64,000 bases of DNA from Beaufortia kweichowensis (lineage: Eukaryota; Chordata; Actinopteri; Cypriniformes; Gastromyzontidae). The position numbers were made by a program, and so were the translations under genes. A model generated the notes under the pieces. That model made no database searches and was not told where the DNA came from. It worked only from the letters and a program-made list of their open reading frames with translations. Below are positions 1-12,400 of this stretch, piece by piece; positions within the stretch are counted from its first letter, which is position 1, and every line of letters starts with the position of its first letter. The stretch is from NCBI GenBank assembly GCA_019155185.1, contig CM032795.1, positions 20,005,795 to 20,069,794 of the forward strand, written 5' to 3'.

Positions 1-385
1 GTCATTTTATTAAAATAGAAAGTAGACACAGTGATTTTATTAAACATACTTTTTTGCTGATTAACAAAACAGTAATCCTATGTACAGAATCCAAATTACA
101 AAAATAACAAAACTGACATACTGTGTTATACAAGTCAGCTGCTTACAATTGTACACATGTTGTGAGACAAATCTATCATGTGACTCTGTGTCTTATAAAA
201 GGCCTTTTCATTCTTAAAGGCACATGATGTAAGTGTATAAATGACAGTGCAGTCACAGTAATGTTAAATTGTGACAAATTATGGTAGATATATATTGTAG
301 CACCGGAAGACTAGCACCAAAATGAACCTTATTTCAGGCATATAATGCTCAGTTGTTTTGCACATACAGTATTTGTAAATAAAGT
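1..385 (-). other. 3' UTR and downstream flank of the sugar transporter gene
   Basis: No coding signal is visible. Read on the minus strand this stretch follows the slc2a11-type stop codon. AATAAA signals on the minus strand lie at 36-41 and 6-11 (tttatt on the plus strand), so the transcript probably ends near the left edge of the window, giving a 3' UTR of roughly 350-380 nt. Confidence 0.5.
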
Positions 386-3300
386 TCATATTGGTGTTGA
401 CAGTAGCGGTCCATCAGTAGTCCCATTGGCAGTAAGCATCTTTCTATCTCTCATGTGAAACTCGCTCTGAATCTCCAGGAAGGTTTTGTTCTTGGTTTCA
501 GGGACCACAAAGAAGATGTATGTGGCCACCAAACAACAGATGACCAGAAAAACAAGAAAGCAATACTGCTGCAGACCATTCTGAGAGACACAAAGAAAAA
601 ACAATCATGTGGAAGGAAGACAGACAACAGATATGTGTGTATGAGAGGATAAGAAGGTGTTCATATATACCACAATAAATGGGAAGATCATGCCAATGAA
701 GAAGAAAGATGTCCAGTTGACAGAGCCCCCGATCATGTACGCAGCGGGTCGAGCCGTTTGTGTAAACAACTCTGTTGTCAAAATGTTTGTCACACCACCT
801 ATAACACACCAGATAATAATACTCTGATCAAATTAGTGTGTGTTTATACCAGTCTGTGCCGATACATAACTAATCAGTGATAAAAAAGTATTTTATACAT
901 ATGTATTTTGAATTATTTAGTCATTCATGTACCTGGTCCCAGGCCAAAACTCAGTATAAAGGCAAAAACAGAGACCATACTAAGGTAAGGAACCCACGGA
1001 CTGGACTCCTGTGAGAAAGATACAGCAAAGTAACAAAATAACATCCACATAGTTCTAGATTTTAAAAATATTAAAATATGATACAAATATTAAAACACAC
1101 ATGTAATTTACAAGATGTTGATAAAAGTATATAATAGAAGTTAAAGTTAGCATTTAACAGCATACAGTATATGAAAGAAAGAAGCATAATAGTTTAATAT
1201 TGTATAAGCAGAAACATAAAAGTAAAAAGTAAGTAATAATAGTAATAATTGTATAAGCAAAAACATAAAAATAATAAAGTAAGTAATATTAGTAAAAATA
1301 GTATAAGCAAAAACATGGTACATTAATAGAAAGTATAGGCTTCATTAAGAAAATGTGCTTGAATATATTTGTAGATATTTTAACAGTATGTAGTATTTAG
1401 ATTATAAAAGTTCGGGTAAGTATTCACTAACATTTTATTTATATGTTAAATCTCTATTTATACTACTTTCATCATGTCATTGACAGTGTTGCCAAGTCTG
1501 CAGTTTTCCCACGGGATTGGGCTACATTCAAATTGTTGCTGCGGGTTGTTCTTTTCTGCAGATTAAAGGACTTTATTTATCAGGTGTCAGTCCTAAGGTA
1601 AGATGATTTTATTTGTTAAAATAAAGTTCTGGTATTTAGACTTTAGGGTCATTAGGCTATGGCAACTGAACTATTTTCCTACAAAGATCTGGCAACCCTG
1701 GAACTAGATTTAACCCTGTTTCAAAGAGATGTAAATAAACAGTTACCTGAAAAGTAAGTGAGATAGTGAAACAAACACACCACAGGCTCATAAGAGAATA
1801 TCCACCAATAATCAAAGCTCTCCTTCCCAAAGACTCAATCAGAAGACCCTGAAAGACCACAGCCGGACATTTTACATTATCTTTCTCTCAATACTCGAGA
1901 ATGTTTTCCTTGATATAATCAGACGGGTATAATCAGACTTACACAGGTCAGTGCAGTAATACACTCACATGCTCCGGTTCCCACTGTAGCGTACGGTATC
2001 TTTTCTGCTGGAATGCCAGCTTGGGTGAACACATAATCTGCGTAGAAATAAATCTGGAGAGAGAGAAATGTGAACACAAATAGCTTTCAAAATAAAATAT
2101 CTGCAAATGTCACCAACAGATACAGTATGAGAATCATTTTATGGTTATTATTCATCATACACTGTTAACATACTGTGATGGGATACATTACACAACAAAG
2201 ATCAAAGAGTGAAATATAGATTGTTAAGAGAATTAAATATGAAATAAATGTAGAGTGAAGTATTTTGACACTTTATGCCATTAGATTTGCAAACAAATAA
2301 TAAGGTTCATTTTAACTTTTAATCAGCTGCTGTCAAGATTAAATCTACTAACATTAAAAATAAAAATGATAATTTAAATGATTTTTGTTTGAAAAGTTGA
2401 GTCAGAAAGCTCTTTATGTATGTCTGATTGAAATGCGCACTGCATTAATGCCGTTGAGCTGCTGGGACGCGTTCAGCAGTATGATGGTCAGTAGTTGCCA
2501 GCGCAGGCCGCCGTCAGTAAAAAGCTCCCAGGGTTTCTTTGGTTTAATCCCAGCCGCATTGACCCTCTCTCTCTCCATGTCTTCATACTCGCCGTGGTAA
2601 TTATCTGTTCCATGGAGCCACATTAGAGCTGAAGGAAAGAGCAAAAGGGCAGAACATTCCTTTACTCATAAGATTTTTCTCGCTTCTTCTGTTTGGTTCA
2701 CCCCAGTGGATTGGTTTTAGCTCAAGCGTGTTCATTTCAATGAGATCTTATGCTTCGGTCTTTAAACATTCGATTTCGTGATTATGACCAGCTGAGATAG
2801 AGAGAACAACCTTTATTAGAGTCATGAGTTTAAATGTGACTCATAACCTTTGATGCCAGCACAGTCATCTTCTAAAAAACAAAGATGAAACAGTAAGAAA
2901 CTAGTATCTAGCTAGTAATTGTTATGAGGGTTATTTACTTTAATTTCTTAATTCTGTTTTCGGTTATGTTGGTTATGTGTTTTTTACCAGACTTCACAAT
3001 TTATGTGCATTCATATGCGTTTGCACATTTAACATTTACAAACTTACAAAAAATTAACACACCTGACAGAACATACATTTGTTGTGATTCTGGACTTGAA
3101 CACTTTTAAAGGCTTATGTTTAAATGCCTAAAATGAATTTTGTGACGTATATACATTGACTTTTAAATGAATTTCATCACAAAAGTAAAAAAGCTGCAAA
3201 AGGAAACTAAACAAAAAGCATCCAAGGATGCACCTGATAACACTGATTTATTATGAACATTTTGTTTGTCACTGCCTAATATGCCTATTTCATATAGTTT

Positions 3301-5886
3301 TAATGACTTTACTAAAATTGAATAAATATTCTATAAAATAGGTTTAATTAACCTTATGTGGCAGTATTTCTGAATTTTGTTCATTTTAAATCAGTAAATC
3401 AAGATGTTCACACTTTTAGAAATGCTTTTTAGTATCTTTACCAAAATGTAAAGTTCCAAGATCCTGCCTGCATTACAGTAACCTCACAAGTAACTAATGC
3501 CTTTTGCAATAGCAATTGCATTATAAAACATAAGAAGCATCTAATACCCTTTCTGCAGGCTAGGTCATCTCCACGATCTATGAGAAGGTAGCGAGGGCTC
3601 TCGGGGAACCAGGGCAGAATCAACAGCTGCAGGATGGCTGGAATACAAGTTGTGGACAGGAGGATGGGCCAGTACTCCTCTCGTCCTAACAACTCCCTGA
3701 CACACACAGCCATACGCATATGAGTCTTATGATCTTTAATGTGACGCTTCAAACTCACAAACCAAGCTGATATGCTGTATTATTGCCTTTACTCACTTGA
3801 GGCCAATCACCTGTCCGGTCAGGATCCCCCCGGTGATGAAAATGGATGTTCCCATGGCCATGGCACCACGCAGAGCTCTGGGCGCAATCTCACCGAGATA
3901 CAGAGGCTGTACACAGATCGCTATACCTGTCAATCACAAGAAACAAGTTAGATGATTCTGTAAATCTGTAAATGCAAAATTCATTTGTACATTATGCTGT
4001 TACATTAATTTCTTCAATACCTGCATTCACTCCTGTTAAAAAGCGGCCAACGATTAGAAGTTCAAATGTGCTAGTGGCATAACTCAAGCCCATAAATAAA
4101 GCAGCCAGTAGTGCAAAGGTGTTGTTAAACAATAGTGTCCCTTTCCTGAAAAAAATGACATCAAAAGGGACAAATCCTCAGGTTTGAGAATGTCAATAAA
4201 TCATTAATGAAATGAAAACCACCACCTTTAAAGGTCTTGTATATTTGATTACACTCTAAACTTTTTCAAAAAGAAGTAATTTACCTTCCAAATCTAATAG
4301 CCAGATTTCCTCCCACAGACGCTCCCACGAGCCCACCAAGAGTGAAGATGGACACTATGATGGACCAGAGGAGAGTGAGAAGCTGTGATGATATTTCTGT
4401 ATCGTGGCGTTCCATCCATGTCTGATTTATGAAGTTTTGCACAGACTGTTAGAAAGAATATAAATATAGGTTATGGAAGAGTGGCTTTAACATGGTTTAA
4501 AGTAACATGGGTTACAAATGTACCAGCACACTTGCAGTGGAATGGCCACCAATTTAGTTCTATATAATAAAAAAATACATTTCACATTTAAATATATTTT
4601 ATTTTTATAGCGTTGTTTTTAAATAATTTTGCATTGTTGAGTTTATTTATTTATATTTTACAGAGATAAGAAAAAAATATTGAAAACCTAAAATATATAA
4701 ACTATATGATAAACTATATAGAATATGTTTTATAGAAGACATATGATACATGGTAGATGTACATTAGCGATACAGATGATAATACGAACAAATTAACTGT
4801 GTGTGTGTGTACAGGTTTCTTTATATTGTATAGAATTTAAATTGATTATTAATCATATTATAAAATGTTTTGCTGAAAGATTTGCAGAAAGACACATTAT
4901 GTTTGTACAGTATAAAAATCATTACGTGTGTGTGTGTGTTTTGCAAAAGTGTGACATGGAGCAAAGTCCAGATTCACATGACATATTAACCAACCAACAT
5001 ATCCAATTCTTTCATGTGACTTATGGTCTAAGGGGATGTTGCTATAATAAATGTCTAAGTCACATGTACAGTAGATATACAGAACTCCACTTGAAATACA
5101 TTGTGATCATGTGCACCCCAAAAGCTGTACAGTATAATCAGTGACAGGTACAATTAGAACCAACAACCTGACACATTTCTTACCTTGGTAGGTGCATTTA
5201 TGACAGATACATTGTAGCCGTATTGAAAGGTTCCACCAATGCAAGCAGCCCACACAGCAAAAACAAGAGATCTACTTGGAACCTGTAGTTAAATGAGAAC
5301 AAAAGAGCTTAAAAATGAATACTGTAGTTCACAAAAGAAGATATTTTGAGAAATGTCTCAGTGGTTTTGTGTTCAACAGAAGATAAAAATTTGGAATGAC
5401 ATGAGGGTGAATAAATGAAAGAATTTTTATTTTGGAGTAAACAATGGGACTTCCCAAATTCATGCCTTTAAATTTGGTTTTCAGCTGATTCATATTCATA
5501 TTGGTTTACCGGCACCAAATATAGTCGACAATTAGTAATAAAAATATACAGTATGCAGAACACATAAAACATCTCTATGAAATACAGCAATTAACATCAT
5601 AACACAGAAAATTACAATAGTGTCTAATTCTTTACACTTTATTGCTAGAATTTCTATAATAAAATGCGTAAAAACAAACAAGCAAATAAATAAATTTGTA
5701 GCATTTATTATGTTAATCAATGTCATTCTCATGGTCTATTATATCAGACACTGTGAAAACAGTGTCGTAATTATCAAACTTTTATGATAATTATTATTAA
5801 TATCATACCTTTATTTGTCTTATTGGTTCTTTGACATCTTTAAGCAAAGGTTGATATTCCTTAAGATCTTCATTTTCATCACCCAT
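386..5886 (-). CDS. slc2a11: Class II facilitative sugar transporter, SLC2A11/GLUT11 type
   Basis: Twelve exons, complement of 386-580, 671-798, 933-1008, 1747-1848, 1943-2053, 2441-2628, 3548-3696, 3797-3926, 4021-4145, 4285-4445, 5184-5282 and 5809-5886. They sum to 1542 nt and encode 513 aa in one open frame, with GT-AG at every junction. The protein is a 12-helix MFS sugar porter of the plasma membrane, moving hexoses by facilitated diffusion. Visible marks are an N-glycosylation site NQT (residue 66) in the first outer loop, the GR-FLTG and YLGEIAPR signatures, PESPRYLLI at 229, QQLNGIN at 303-309, ESLGRR, and PETK at 476-479 before a short cytoplasmic tail. Class I transporters have QQLS in helix 7; the Asn here fits class II (GLUT5/7/9/11). 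It is divergent from gstt1. Teleosts have several slc2a11 paralogues (a, b, l) and I cannot say which this is. GLUT5-like or GLUT9-like identity is less likely but not excluded. Confidence 0.9.
1202..1316. repeat. AT-rich tandem repeat, about 50-bp unit, 2.3 copies
   Basis: The motif gtataagcaaaaacataaaa recurs at about 1202, 1251 and 1301, with intervening blocks of the form gtaagtaatantagtaa. It lies in the intron between coding exons 933-1008 and 1747-1848 of the sugar transporter. The units differ by several substitutions, so the repeat is not new. Confidence 0.75.
5320..5447. repeat. Fragment of the AAAGGGATAGTTC MITE family in transporter intron 1
   Basis: The stretch contains the internal sequences typical of this family, such as aaaagaagatattttgagaa, gtgttcaacagaagat and gaatgacatgagggtgaata, which also occur in the full copy at 20759-21013. 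Both termini are degraded. It sits in the first intron of the transporter gene. Confidence 0.65.
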
Positions 5887-7140
5887 TTTTTACTTTCCTC
5901 CTAAATATTCCAAGTTTAACTAAATATCCCAAATGTTTCTTCACAGATTCAAACTGTCTCTGAAATGTCAGCTCATCCTTGAACAAAACGACTTTTAAAT
6001 CTCCAGATACGGTGAATAACAGATATAGCAGCAGAACTACAATCATGCTGTTGTTTAGAGCATGAAGAGGGGAACTGCCTGAGCTGATTCAGGATGAAAT
6101 TTCCTTTAGAGTCACACACAGAAGTCCTGCGTAATGGGTTATTTTAGTCATTTAACAGATGCGTGTCAATTGTTTTTCTACCCTCAGCACTGTGAATAAT
6201 GCATTTATAGTTCTTTTTGATGGAATTTAAATCCAATTTTAAAAGCTTACCTTTCTTAAATTTGAAGAATCTTCTGGGTTATTCATTGTAAGTTCAGTAA
6301 TTTAGAGCAACATTGGAGAAATTAACAGGCTTGTATTCCATCATGATTTTTAGGTCTCACTTCAAAGATTAACCTTGGCTGGGCGATGAGACTGTGTTCA
6401 GTCATTAGTCATAAGCTTCAGATGATCGCAGCGGGTATGTACTCCAGTTAAAACACAGAAACAGGTTGGACTGTAGCCCAGTTAACTCCAATTCTGGCTC
6501 TTATTCATAAGAAGAAAAATGTTTAATCTGTCAATCATTGTGTTTACTGGGCTTTGATCTCAAAGAGACCATTGTTGTTGTTTCAGTCAAGTGATCCGCA
6601 GAGCCCATAAGCCTCTTTCTGAGAAAAGTTGCTGCAAAAGTCTGGACGTCTCTGACCAAACCAGTATCGTCACTAATAACAACGATAGTAGGCCTGTGGA
6701 ATATAACAAAAAAATTAAAAATGTAAACTGAAATAATAAAAAATACCTGATTGAATGAAGTATTGTGAAGCTTTACCACAATACTTCCGTAACAGTAAAA
6801 GTAGTACAAATAAATTAGGCCTATCAGACCCAAAATTAACCATTTAGCTCTGAAGATTTTATAGATAATAATGTCTCAATAAGCAAACATTGTAAAATAT
6901 GAAAGCGAGTTGTTTAATTACTTAATTAGCAACTTTTTCAACTCTTTATACTTAACTAAAATAAAAAATAAATGTATTTTATTTAAACCATATTAAAGAA
7001 GTTTGCATCTTTAGTGAACCATTATGACCAAGTCTTCGATTACAAAAACATTATAAAAAATTAAGGTTTTAAGGTTTAATGAAACAACAATTGGGACATT
7101 GTTGAAACATTAACGGGACGGATTTGGCTTTCTGGCGTCC
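5887..7140. other. Intergenic region between divergent transporter and gstt1
   Basis: This is about 1.3 kb of AT-rich DNA shared by two divergently transcribed genes. The left end (5887-6060) should include the transporter 5' UTR and promoter; no clear TATA box or GC box is visible there. Open frames in this stretch, such as minus 6531-6833, have no exon-like boundaries or family resemblance and I regard them as chance. Confidence 0.5.
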
Positions 7141-7160
7141 TCTGCTGGAAATACGCTTCT

Positions 7161-7213
7161 GCGCCTGCGCAGTGACGTCAGGAACACGTGCTCTTTGAGA
7201 TAGAGCTGTCAGT
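7161..7213 (+). promoter_or_regulatory. gstt1: gstt1 proximal promoter: NRF1-like, CRE and E-box cluster
   Basis: Within 55 bp of the start codon lie a GC-rich palindrome-like gcgcctgcgca (7161-7171, close to the NRF1 consensus), a perfect CRE/ATF palindrome tgacgtca (7173-7180) and a perfect E-box cacgtg (7185-7190). The surrounding DNA is AT-rich and CpG-poor, so the cluster stands out. It suggests a short 5' UTR and a housekeeping or stress-responsive promoter. The sites are seen in sequence; which factors bind is inference. Confidence 0.65.
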
Positions 7214-8977
7214 ATGGCTGACAGAAAGGCAGTGAAAGTTTACCTGGATTTAATGTCACAGCCATGTAGAGCTGTGCTTATATTCCTCAAAAACAACAAA
7301 ATACCACACGTGGTGGAATATGTTGCGTTACGGAAAGGTGAGCAGCATCATCTGGAGACTTTTGTTCGGTTGCAGTTGAATTGAATGCATTTGACTGTGA
7401 TTGTAAAGTCCGGATGGCTTAAATCCAGCTCTGTATAAAGGTTATGCTGCAGGTTATTTCTGGTGTCTTTGTGCATTATGCATTCAGGTTATATTTCATT
7501 AGTGTATGTTTATTCTACACTATAGCACCATGCAGATTAACTTTTGATAACGAGTGAATTCTTATTTAATTGTAGGTGAGCAGAGAAGCCCTGAGTTTAC
7601 CAAACTCAACCCAATGCAGAAAGTACCAGTGATGGATGACAATGGATTTGTGCTCACTGAGAGGTAACGAGTGAACATTTTTGGTGACAAAGTTCACATG
7701 AAATGAATATATAAATATGTTAGCCTTAAGGATATCTATAAACTATTGAGCTCCTAAACTTTGACAAAATCCACATTTAGAATATGTAAGGATTTAAAAA
7801 AGCATTTCAAGCCTCTTCAGTGGGTAAACCAAGTGTAACCAACCTTAAGACAACATATTTAAGCAGAAATAATAAGATGACTAGTGTCCGAGAACAAGAC
7901 TGCATATCAAGCTGAGACAAGAGAAATTATTTTAACATTTATCGTCTCTGTTACAGTGATGCAATATTGAAATATCTGGCAACAACCTACAATATTCCTG
8001 ATCACTGGTACCCGAAACATCCCGAGAGGAGAGCCAGAGTGGATGAATACACAGCCTGGCATCACATGAACACACGCTTACACGCTGCTAAAGTCTTCAT
8101 CTTTGAGGTAGAGTTTGCCAATCATTGATTCTGATATCAGTTCCTTTTATCTCCATTTGTTGGTCAGACTGCATTACAGTGTTTGTGTTACAGTACATAC
8201 AAATTAAAATTAAAATGTATAGTTATATAGATTAATTATATTATCATGTATATTATGTTGTAACCTGTCACTTGTCAACTAACTGCATTATAAAGTGAAT
8301 GTCATACACATTTCTTCATACAGTAAGTTCAGTGTTCTCCCGCAGGTGTTATTGCCGCACATGACAGGACAGCCCACAGATGCTGGGAAGCTTGACAATG
8401 CGCTGGCAGACCTGGAGGAAACACTAGACAAGCTGGAGAACATGTTTCTCAAGAGACAAGCCTTCCTGTGCGGTGATGACATCTCATTGGCTGATTTGTT
8501 AGCAATTTGTGAGCTCATGCAGGTAAGAAAGTTAGGGCCAGTTTAAAGACCTTAAAGGTTTAAGACACAAATGCTTGATCACATGGTATTCAACTGTAGA
8601 CTTGATCTGTCTTATGTAAAGATACAGTACAGAGCAAATGTAAATTAAACAAAACGGGTTACTTGAAGATGAGAACTTTTAGAGTTCGGTTTTTACTCTA
8701 AAAACTTAATGAAATGACAAAGATGGATGGATCAAATGTAAAGTTTGCATTTTCTCAATACGTTATAATTACGTTTATATATCAATAGACTCAAAGATAC
8801 ATGACCTCTGATATAACGGATCTCTTTCAGCCTCTGGGTAGCGGGAGGGACATTTTAAAGAACCGACCTAAACTTTTAAGTTGGAAGAGTCGTGTGGAGT
8901 CGGCGCTGTCAGACTCCTTTGATGATGCTCACAGTGTTCTCTACCGGTTAAGGGACAAACCCAAAGCTAAACTGTGA
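7214..8977 (+). CDS. gstt1: Glutathione S-transferase theta class
   Basis: Five exons, 7214-7337, 7576-7663, 7957-8107, 8346-8522 and 8831-8977, total 687 nt and encode 228 aa, with GT-AG introns and consistent phase. The enzyme is a cytosolic detoxification transferase that conjugates glutathione to electrophiles such as halogenated alkanes. The N-terminal thioredoxin-like domain opens with YLDLMSQPCRAV; the Ser15 in SQPCRA is the theta-class catalytic serine that replaces the Tyr of alpha/mu/pi enzymes. KVPVMDDNGFVLTES contains the conserved cis-proline and the glutathione-binding Glu-Ser pair. The helical C-terminal domain includes the N-capping segment GDDISLADLLAICELMQP. Human GSTT1 has 240 residues; this protein ends earlier after RLRDKPKAKL, so part of the theta C-terminal tail is missing or different. 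It could be named gstt1a or gstt1b in teleost nomenclature. Confidence 0.93.
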
Positions 8978-9306
8978 AAGCCTACATCTCAACAATAATT
9001 CACTAATTCATTTAATGAAGATTGTTAATTTAACTTTTGTGCAAATTACCTCATGGGATTAAAAAATGATTTCCGTATCTTCCATTTAACGTGGATATTC
9101 AGTAACCGGTTCTCATTTGCCCACTGTTATGTTCAAGCAATATGTGGTTTGAAGTGAAATATGTACTTTAGTTTAATGAACCATTTTTGGGCTGTAATTT
9201 ATATCTTAACTGTACAAATTGTATGTACTGTACTGTAAACAACACAATACCAATTGTGCGAGTTTAATTTCTGATAGAAATATCCTATATTTGCACATGT
9301 TGCCTA

Positions 9307-9389
9307 AATAAATAAATGTAATTGTTTGTGATAATTATGTAATAAATTCTCAAAGTAAACGAAATAGAAAATGTAGAAACATTTTTATT
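9307..9389. other. Facing poly(A) signals of gstt1 and chek2
   Basis: Plus-strand AATAAA hexamers for gstt1 are at 9307-9312, 9311-9316 and 9341-9346. A minus-strand AATAAA for chek2 is at 9384-9389. Cleavage 10-30 nt beyond each signal would put both transcript ends at about 9355-9375, so the two convergent 3' UTRs abut or overlap. The gap between the stop codons is only 483 bp. Confidence 0.6.
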
Positions 9390-9460
9390 GTTGACAAATA
9401 CGTATTTACAGAGTTAAAAAGAGCCACCAGGAAACAGGAATAAAACAATCTGCGCTAATA

Positions 9461-12400
9461 TCAAGGAGCAGGTTTCCGCTTGGATGATGGTTCACCTTCT
9501 CCTTCTTGTGCCTTACGTTTCTGTGAGAAAAAAACATGCAATTAACAATTTAAAATCAACACAACAAATAAAATACAACATCAAGCAATAAACAGAATAG
9601 TTTCTTACTTTGGATGTTTCAGGAAACATGAGTTTCTTTGCTGTGCTTCTCATCTCATCATCCTGTGACCCACAAGTCAGAATGTTTTTATTTTTGCTGA
9701 CATTACTGACATCCCTTCCAACAAAAGTCAATCGTATAGAGACGTAAACACTGTATTTTAATCATGTACCTTTAACCACGGATGTTCAAGAGCCTCATCA
9801 ACACCAAGACGCTTTTGAGGATCCACAACCAGGAGCTTCTTGATCAAATCTTTAGCTGAAAAAGATTTCTTGTAATTTGATCATTCTAAATTTTTATACA
9901 CAGAATGCAAAGTACAAAAAACAATGCACAACTTATATGTTATAGAAAGACATAGTTACCTTCGTTTGACACGTTCTTCCACTGTGACGGGATAAACCGA
10001 TAATGACCGTTGATGATCTGCTCTCGAACCGTCATGGTTGAGCATTCGGCGTTGAAGGGAGGATAGCCACCCAAACTATCACAATACACACATAAATAAT
10101 TATGCAAGTCTTTTTGGAATAAACATTTTATATTTATATCACCTTAAAAGCTCATTCTGTAGGAAAAACTAAAGAGTACCATAACCAAACAGTTCAGTTT
10201 ATGGATTTCAAACTTTTAAGACTTTTAAGATTTTAGATTTATACCATTTTATTGAGATTGCTGGGGCGGATTTCCTTGTCAGGTGCATGAATGAAACCGT
10301 ACTATAAATAAAACTGTTTATCAATGCTGCAAGCAGCCTAGTTTTTATTTTTTGTGTTGAGTATGTTTGATCAAGTAGATCTCGTATCTTGAACAAACAC
10401 AAACATTAATTCCGGACACAAGTGATTTATCTTTAATCGTTACTAACCAGATAAACAGGAGAACCCCCAGACTCCAGTAATCGACAGCTTTGGTGTAGCC
10501 GACAGTAGCAGCGTGTGTGAAAACCTCTGGAGCGAGATATGTGGGCGTCCCACATAGGGTCTTCATTAGAGAAGATTCTTCCAGAATCTTAGACTGATTA
10601 AAATCCGTAATCTGTAAAGAGAGGCAATAGGAAACATGTTATCTGGACTTGTGGAGAAGGTGGGGTTATCACATCTGTACACATCCTGTTATATCAGGTA
10701 CAGGCAAACACAAAGATTAAACCTCACCCGCATCTCTGAACTTTGGAACGAGTGAGGTCACGACTTTCAACATATACTCATTTCAAAGCTTTTATTTGTA
10801 AAAACAAGTTAAAAGTTAAGCTCTGTGATACACACCTTTATCAAACAGATGTCCTCATGTGAAGCTAGAAGCACATTTTCTGGCTTCAGATCTCGATGAA
10901 TGATCCCATTATTGTGAAGGTACTGTCAAGAATAACACACGTAACATTAAAACCATATAGCCCACACAGTAGTTATGTCTAAATATACACAATAAAAACA
11001 AACTGCTAGTTTGTTGTATGCAATGTAAATTCTTATTAATGTTTTTTTGTGCTACAATAAGGGGAATTTCTATTGTACAAAATTGTAAACATCAAGTTTT
11101 CTTTCTGTATTGCTGGTCACTGTAAGTATATAAAGACACTACAGAGAAATATGAGAATAATTTGCCACAGGCAAAAGCATAAAATCTGTCAGCAGTTAGT
11201 GCAAACTGAGGCATGTTTTCATGTGGGTTATGAATTCAAACCTGCCTCACTAAAATATGACCAGAAAGTTTAAACATGCTCAAACCATGGCTGGATATAG
11301 GCTCTCATGTATCAATCAACACACAGATTTAATCCAAATCTGCGTAACTACATACATAAAACGACCGATGATAGACTTCATAGAAGTTTTAGAGCAACTG
11401 ACTAAAAAAAATTCATGCATTAAACCCTGTGCGAGGACTATAAACTACAGTATGTGGACATTCAGGATAATAAAGCTGTTTTTATTTTAACAGATTGAAA
11501 CCCTTTGCCTTAGTATGTAGAGAATGTATTCATACACTACATTTAAAAAGATCTTTTAACTAATGAAAACGTCCATATAAACTTACCTCAACGGCTCTGA
11601 GCATCTGATAAAAGTAAAGTTTAGCTATTTCTTCCTCCAGCTGTTTCTTTGCCTTGATTCTGCCGAACAGCTCTCCACCCTCAATGCTGCACATAAAATA
11701 CAGATAAGATGATATAAATATGTTTTATAACAACATTTAAGAGACACTATGTGAATTCAGATGGTACATTTTAAATATTCAGCTCCAGTCTATAATTTTT
11801 GCCTCTTCATTGCCATCTCTGTTTGAAACATAAAATTGCAAGTTGCTTTATGCACTTATACATGTTAAATGACATCAATCTGACATTTTCCACAAAATCG
11901 TAGTCGACAGTTTAACTTATAAATCATTATTATAAACGTACTGTTATGAATCAAAGTAATATAAGGATATTTTTAATGCTTTTATACTTATTTACTGATT
12001 TGTATTTATTTCATGTTCATGTTCATGATTGCAGCTTTAAATTAGCAATTTTTGTAATTTACGTCATGATACTAAAGATAATACGGAAAAAGAAATTACT
12101 TACTACTCTAAAACAATGTAATATGAATTTTCAGTCTGGTAGAAATCTTCTGTTTTGATCAAGCATGGCTGCAAGAAAGAAAATTAACATATGAAGAAGA
12201 TACTTTTCAATCATTACAAGGCTAAAATAACCAGAAAACTGACTTACATGATCAATTTTCTTTAAAATCTCGATCTCTCTTTCTGCATTTCTCGTGGCCG
12301 TCTGTGGAAAGCATGCAGAATATTTCAATATCAAAGCAGGAGAATAAACATGATTGACGTGTATGTACCGGGTTCATACCCCTATTGACGGAAAATCATG

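Noticed and set aside
498..809. 103-codon minus-strand open frame
   Set aside because: It overlaps the true transporter exons in a different frame and reads through intron sequence.
8288..8518. 76-codon minus-strand open frame
   Set aside because: It is the antisense shadow of gstt1 exon 4.
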